From contig NZ_JAFFZE010000022.1 of NCBI RefSeq assembly GCF_025165815.1, positions 124,001 to 188,000 of the forward strand: a DNA stretch of 64,000 nt, given 5' to 3'. Below are positions 60,496 to 64,000 of the stretch, one piece after another. The notes under the pieces were generated by a model. The model was not told the origin of the DNA. It saw only the letters and a program-made list of their open reading frames with translations, and did no database searches. Every line of letters begins with the position of its first letter. Position 1 is the stretch's first letter. The translations under genes and the position numbers were made by a program. The DNA is from Actinophytocola gossypii. GTDB taxonomy: Bacteria > Actinomycetota > Actinomycetes > Mycobacteriales > Pseudonocardiaceae.

Positions 60496-61698
60496 CTACC
60501 AGGTGCTGTTGGTGAGGCCGGTGCCGATGACGACCTCCTCGAAGCCGTCGCCGTCCGCGTCGTCGCTGTGGGTCATGGTGATGCGGCCGTAGGGGTCCAC
60601 GGCCAACGCGGGGTGGGTCTGGGTGCCGGCGGCCGTCTCGTTGGCGCGGATTCTCGGCTGGCGGTCGTAGGTGGTGCCGTCCGGGTTGAGGCCCTGGACG
60701 TACACGTCGCCGTTCTGGTGCCAGTAGGCCACGGCGTGGCGCTGGTCGTCGAGGCCTACCTGGGGGTCGCCGCCGGGGAGGAAGGCTTCCGCGGGGGCCG
60801 CACCGGTCGCGGTGAAGGAGCGGACGCCGACCTGGTCGGTTCCACTGTGGTCGGTCACCCAACCCGCCACGAAGTCTCCGTTGAAGTTGGCGGCCACGGT
60901 GGCGTTGCGTTGTTGGCCGCCGGTGGCCTCGTTGGCCAGGCGTTTGGCGAGCTTCACGGCGCCGCTCGGGGTGAAGCTCGCCAGGCCGACGTTGTAGTAG
61001 CCGTTGCCGTCCATGTCCTCGTCCCACACCACGATCGCGTTACCGGGGGCGCCCATCGCCACGTCGGCGTGGCGGTTGGTGCCGCCGTTCGCGTGGACCT
61101 GGCGTTCGTAGCGCTTCGAGGTGATCGAGGTGTAGCCGGACAACCGTACCGTCGGGGCGGTGTCGGTCTGGTCGTCCTCGAAGACGACCGCGAACGCGGA
61201 ACCGTCCGGGTCGACCGCTACCTCGGGGTTGACCTGCTGGCCGCTGGCGTCGGCGTTCGCGGTGGCGGTGCCGGTCAGGGTGCCGGCGGCGTCGAAGGTG
61301 CGCACGCGGACCTGGTAGTAGCCGTTGCCGTCCTGGTCGTCGGACCACACCACCACCGTGTCGCCGCCGGGGCGGACGGCGACGTCGGGCTGGATGTGGC
61401 GCCAGTCGCCGGAGCCGCCGGTGCTGACCTTGCGTTCGAAGAGCGAGGCGCCGTCGTGGTAGAGGCGTAGGTAGACCTCGGTGTGGGCGGTGTCGGTGGG
61501 GTTCGTGGTGTCGCGGTCGTCCTCCCAGACGACGGCCGTGTAGCCGTCACGGGAGGTGGCGACGGACGGGTTGTCCTGGTCACCGGTGGTGGTGCTGTTG
61601 ACGGTGGCCCAGGTGAGGGTGCCGTCGGCGGCGGCGGGGGCGGCGAACAGGCAGAGCGACCCGGCCAGTGCCACGGTGATGGCGAGTGTGCGTCTCAT
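60496..61698 (-). CDS. Secreted beta-propeller-like repeat protein
   Basis: A 400-residue exported protein. The signal peptide RRTLAITVALAGSLCLFAAP ends AAAD. Some seven repeats follow of the form N/P-x-V-A-x-D/R-x-x-G-x(3)-V-V-W, with DQDGNGYYQVRVRTFDAAG and DMDGNGYYNVGLASFTPSG as clear units, suggesting a Ca-binding propeller (FG-GAP/VCBS-like). It starts ten bases after the PhoD stop, so both are cotranscribed and secreted, perhaps in phosphate or organic matter scavenging. Confidence 0.85.
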   Translation of the reverse strand: MRRTLAITVALAGSLCLFAAPAAADGTLTWATVNSTTTGDQDNPSVATSRDGYTAVVWEDDRDTTNPTDTAHTEVYLRLYHDGASLFERKVSTGGSGDWRHIQPDVAVRPGGDTVVVWSDDQDGNGYYQVRVRTFDAAGTLTGTATANADASGQQVNPEVAVDPDGSAFAVVFEDDQTDTAPTVRLSGYTSITSKRYERQVHANGGTNRHADVAMGAPGNAIVVWDEDMDGNGYYNVGLASFTPSGAVKLAKRLANEATGGQQRNATVAANFNGDFVAGWVTDHSGTDQVGVRSFTATGAAPAEAFLPGGDPQVGLDDQRHAVAYWHQNGDVYVQGLNPDGTTYDRQPRIRANETAAGTQTHPALAVDPYGRITMTHSDDADGDGFEEVVIGTGLTNSTW

Positions 61699-61708
61699 GG
61701 CATCCCGT

Positions 61709-63214
61709 TCAGGGGTTCTGCAGGCCGGGAGCCCCGGCCTGGATCAGGTAGCTCCGCTCGGTCCGGACCGGCTCGTCGCGCACGCTGACCCGGTCGACCA
61801 CGCGGAAGTCGACGGCCATCTCCGTCGGCCTGGTCACGGTGCGGACGTAGCCGCGCAGGTTCTTGTTGTACTTCAGGTGCGGGTTGACGCTCGACGTGTC
61901 GTCGTCGGCCGGGTTGCCGTCGCCGCCGGAGGACACGGACGTGGTGACCAACTCGGTGCCGATCACCTTGTCCTGGGCGTCGTAGTCGTTCATCAGGTTG
62001 CCCGCCCAGTGCCGGTGGACGTCGCCGGTCAGCACGACGGTGCTGGTGTTCCCGCTCGCCTGCCAGGCGTCCTGGATCCGGGTGCGGTTGGGGCGGTAGC
62101 CGTCCCAGCCGTCCATGCTGCGGTTGCCCGCCCCGGACAGGCGCTGGGCGAAGAACACCTGCTGGCCGATGAGGTCCCAGGTGGCCAGGCGCTGACCGAG
62201 TCCGTCGAGCAACCACGACTCCTGGGCGCTGCCGGTGAGCGTGCGCGACGGGTCGTCGGCCTCGGCGCAGTCCTTCCAGCCGTCGCCGCAGGCCTGGTCG
62301 GAGCGGTACTGGCGGGTGTCGAGCATGTGGAAGGTGGCCAGGCTCCCCCATCGCAGCCTGCGGTAGAGCTGGAGGTTCTCGCCGGACGGGGCCTGCGCCG
62401 CGCGCAGCGGCATGTGCTCGTAGTAGGCGCGGTAGGCCGCCGCGCGCCTGGCGCGGAAGTCGCCGGCCGGGGAGTCGTTGTCGCGCACCAGGTTCGCGTA
62501 GTTGTTCTCCACCTCGTGGTCGTCCCAGACCAGTACCCAGGGAGCGACGTGGTGGGCGGCCTGGAGGTCGACGTCGGCGCGGTACTGGGCGTGACGCACG
62601 CGGTAGTCGGCGAGGCTGGTGATCTCCCTGCTGGGCGTGTGCGCGCGGACGTCGGCGCCGCCGCCCTCGTAGATGTAGTCGCCGAGGTGCAGGATCAGGT
62701 CGGGGTGTTCCTCGGCCATCCGGCGGTAGGCGGTGTAGTAGCCGGAGGGGTAGTTCGCGCACGACGCGAACAGCATGGTCAGCGCTGGACTGGTACCGAC
62801 CGCCGGCGCGGTGCGGGTGCGGCCGGCCTGGGAGATGTGCCCGTCGGCGCGGAATCGGTACCAGAACTCGCGTCCCGGCGGAAGACCGTCGAGTTCGACG
62901 TGGACGCTGTGTGCCGCCGCGCGGACGGCGGACACCGATCCGTCGGCGACCACGTTCTGGAAGTGTTCGTCGGCGGCCACCTGCCACTCGACGGTGACCG
63001 GGGCGTCCGGCATGCCGCCGAAGCCGTCCTGGTCGAGCGGCCGGGGCGCGAGCCGGGTCCACAGCACGAAACCGTCCGCGCTGGGTTCGCCGGACGCGAC
63101 GCCGAGGGTGAAGGGGTAGGACGCGGCCGCCGCGGGCGCGGAGCTGAACACCGCCAGCCCCGTGCCGGCTCCGGCGAGCCCGCCCAGGAGGAACGTTCTT
63201 CTGCGCAGGGGCAT
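61709..63214 (-). CDS. phoD: Alkaline phosphatase D, Tat-exported
   Basis: A 501-residue PhoD phosphodiesterase/phosphatase. The Tat signal RRRTFLLGGLAGAGTG is at the N-terminus. Metal site motifs: FASCANYPSGYYTAY (Cys ligand), LHLGDYIYEGG, VWDDHEVENNYA and VLTGDVHRHWAGN. It needs Ca and Fe and hydrolyses phosphate esters and diesters outside the cell; PhoD genes are usually PhoP-controlled under phosphate limitation, but I see no clear Pho box. ATG 63214 (MPLRRRT) is chosen. Confidence 0.94.
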   Translation of the reverse strand: MPLRRRTFLLGGLAGAGTGLAVFSSAPAAAASYPFTLGVASGEPSADGFVLWTRLAPRPLDQDGFGGMPDAPVTVEWQVAADEHFQNVVADGSVSAVRAAAHSVHVELDGLPPGREFWYRFRADGHISQAGRTRTAPAVGTSPALTMLFASCANYPSGYYTAYRRMAEEHPDLILHLGDYIYEGGGADVRAHTPSREITSLADYRVRHAQYRADVDLQAAHHVAPWVLVWDDHEVENNYANLVRDNDSPAGDFRARRAAAYRAYYEHMPLRAAQAPSGENLQLYRRLRWGSLATFHMLDTRQYRSDQACGDGWKDCAEADDPSRTLTGSAQESWLLDGLGQRLATWDLIGQQVFFAQRLSGAGNRSMDGWDGYRPNRTRIQDAWQASGNTSTVVLTGDVHRHWAGNLMNDYDAQDKVIGTELVTTSVSSGGDGNPADDDTSSVNPHLKYNKNLRGYVRTVTRPTEMAVDFRVVDRVSVRDEPVRTERSYLIQAGAPGLQNP

Positions 63215-63481
63215 AGCAAAGATGTGTACGGCACTTCCGCGCACGAACGGAAACATCTGGGAAAATCACCGACAGATTGAAGCTCAACGGCGGCAGACGA
63301 CTGCTCCGAACGCCGTACCCGTCGGACGTGTCGGTCATGATTCTTTGGGAGGAGCCGCGTGTACCGCGGGTGAGGTGTTCGCGGGCAGCCGCTCCACTCG
63401 GGAGTGAACGAGGTGTTCTCGCAGGTAGTTCGACTGCGCGGGTATCGCGTCGCCGCGAGCGGATCGCTTCTATCTGAGGGT

Positions 63482-64000
63482 ATGGACGTATCACGGGAAC
63501 ACGGTGGTCTTGGTAGACGGTCGTTTCTGACGGCGGCGGGTCTCGTCGCGGCCAGTCCGGTGGCCGGGTCGGTGTTGGCGCCGGGGATCGCGGCGGCCGC
63601 GCCCGTTCGCCTGCCGGGCCGGACCGGGACCGCGGAACGCGACGACGAGCGATGGCGGACGTGCCAGCGGTTGGCGCGGGAGCTGCTCCTGGTCGGGCCG
63701 GACGGGGAGGACCTCAAACTCCAGTACCTCAAGATCCTGATCGACAACGGACTGCCGAAGACGTCCCGACCCAAGGACGTTCTCGTGGTCGGCGCGGGGA
63801 TCGCCGGCCTGGTGTCGGCGTTGCTGCTCAAGCGGGCCGGGCACCGGGTCACCGTCGTCGAGGCCAACGGGAACCGGATCGGCGGGCGGATCAAGACGTT
63901 CCGGCGCGGGCCGGGGAACAGCACGACGCCGTTCACGGATCCGGCGCAGTACGCGGAGGCGGGCGCGATGCGGCTGCCGGACTTCCACCCGATGACGCTC
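63482..64000 (+). CDS. Flavin-containing amine oxidase, Tat-exported, N-terminal part
   Basis: The first 173 residues of a gene that continues past the right edge. Tat signal [16 protein letters not shown], then [20 protein letters not shown] and [16 protein letters not shown], the FAD-binding Rossmann and GG doublet of the L-amino-acid oxidase family; [12 protein letters not shown] matches the LAAO substrate channel start. Probably an exported L-amino acid oxidase producing hydrogen peroxide and ammonia. Divergent from phoD with about 270 bp between starts. Confidence 0.92.
   Translation, partial: MDVSREHGGLGRRSFLTAAGLVAASPVAGSVLAPGIAAAAPVRLPGRTGTAERDDERWRTCQRLARELLLVGPDGEDLKLQYLKILIDNGLPKTSRPKDVLVVGAGIAGLVSALLLKRAGHRVTVVEANGNRIGGRIKTFRRGPGNSTTPFTDPAQYAEAGAMRLPDFHPMTL

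Noticed and set aside
63215-63481. A Pho box between phoD and the amine oxidase gene.
   Set aside because: No clear pair of GTTCACC-like direct repeats is visible in this 267-bp region.

Overview
The window is high-GC DNA with many GTG and TTG starts, mycothiol- and actinobacteria-specific families (clpP1/clpP2 pair, Rv2466c-type reductase, CtaJ, group II truncated hemoglobin, NAD-dependent large glutamate dehydrogenase) and a type VII-like secretion cassette. This points to a filamentous or mycelial actinomycete, most likely of the order Pseudonocardiales; the species cannot be read from the sequence.

The left half (about 0.2-34.7 kb) is a conserved core block. From memory its gene content follows Mycobacterium tuberculosis Rv2457c to Rv2478c: clpX, clpP2, clpP1, tig; rpiB, an Fpg/Nei glycosylase, an Rv2466c-like reductase, pepN; DUF5130, ctaJ, an HNH protein, glbO, an alpha-glucosidase; an Rv2474c-like gene, a thioesterase, gdh, ettA and a single-stranded-DNA-binding protein. 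Lineage-specific genes are inserted in it: a patch at 5-10 kb (VanZ-like protein, a GNAT gene with its core deleted, thioesterase, GNAT, Gly/Asp-tailed membrane protein, a 22-bp tandem repeat), an aldehyde dehydrogenase, a 61-residue GTRVT-repeat ORF, an MscS channel, and a 1183-residue protein with a degenerate GGDEF domain directly upstream of ettA. tRNA-Pro(TGG) and tRNA-Gly(TCC) lie beside tig.

From about 34.8 to 41.9 kb there is a TetR-ABC exporter operon behind twin palindromic operators, a CopD-CtaG copper/oxidase assembly protein that overlaps the exporter gene tail to tail, an MFS gene divergent from a LacI regulator with a perfect palindrome between them, and tRNA-Arg(TCT).

The right part (41.9-64 kb) is accessory in character. 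It has a two-gene AhpD/CMD plus pirin operon; a solo candidate modification-dependent restriction enzyme (sulfur-binding-like N-terminal, EVE/PUA-like middle, DUF3883 nuclease-like end) next to an ADP-ribosylglycohydrolase; an SDR/TetR pair; a three-gene ESX-like cassette; an Excalibur protein with a sortase E-type LAxTG tail; the decayed remains of a two-component system; a TetR-MFS-FAD monooxygenase unit resembling a resistance cassette; two more TetR/effector pairs; a hydrolase coupled to an excisionase-like regulator; a secreted propeller-like protein with a Tat-exported PhoD phosphatase; and the start of a Tat-exported flavin amine oxidase cut off by the right edge. Divergent regulator/effector pairs with visible inverted repeats dominate this part.
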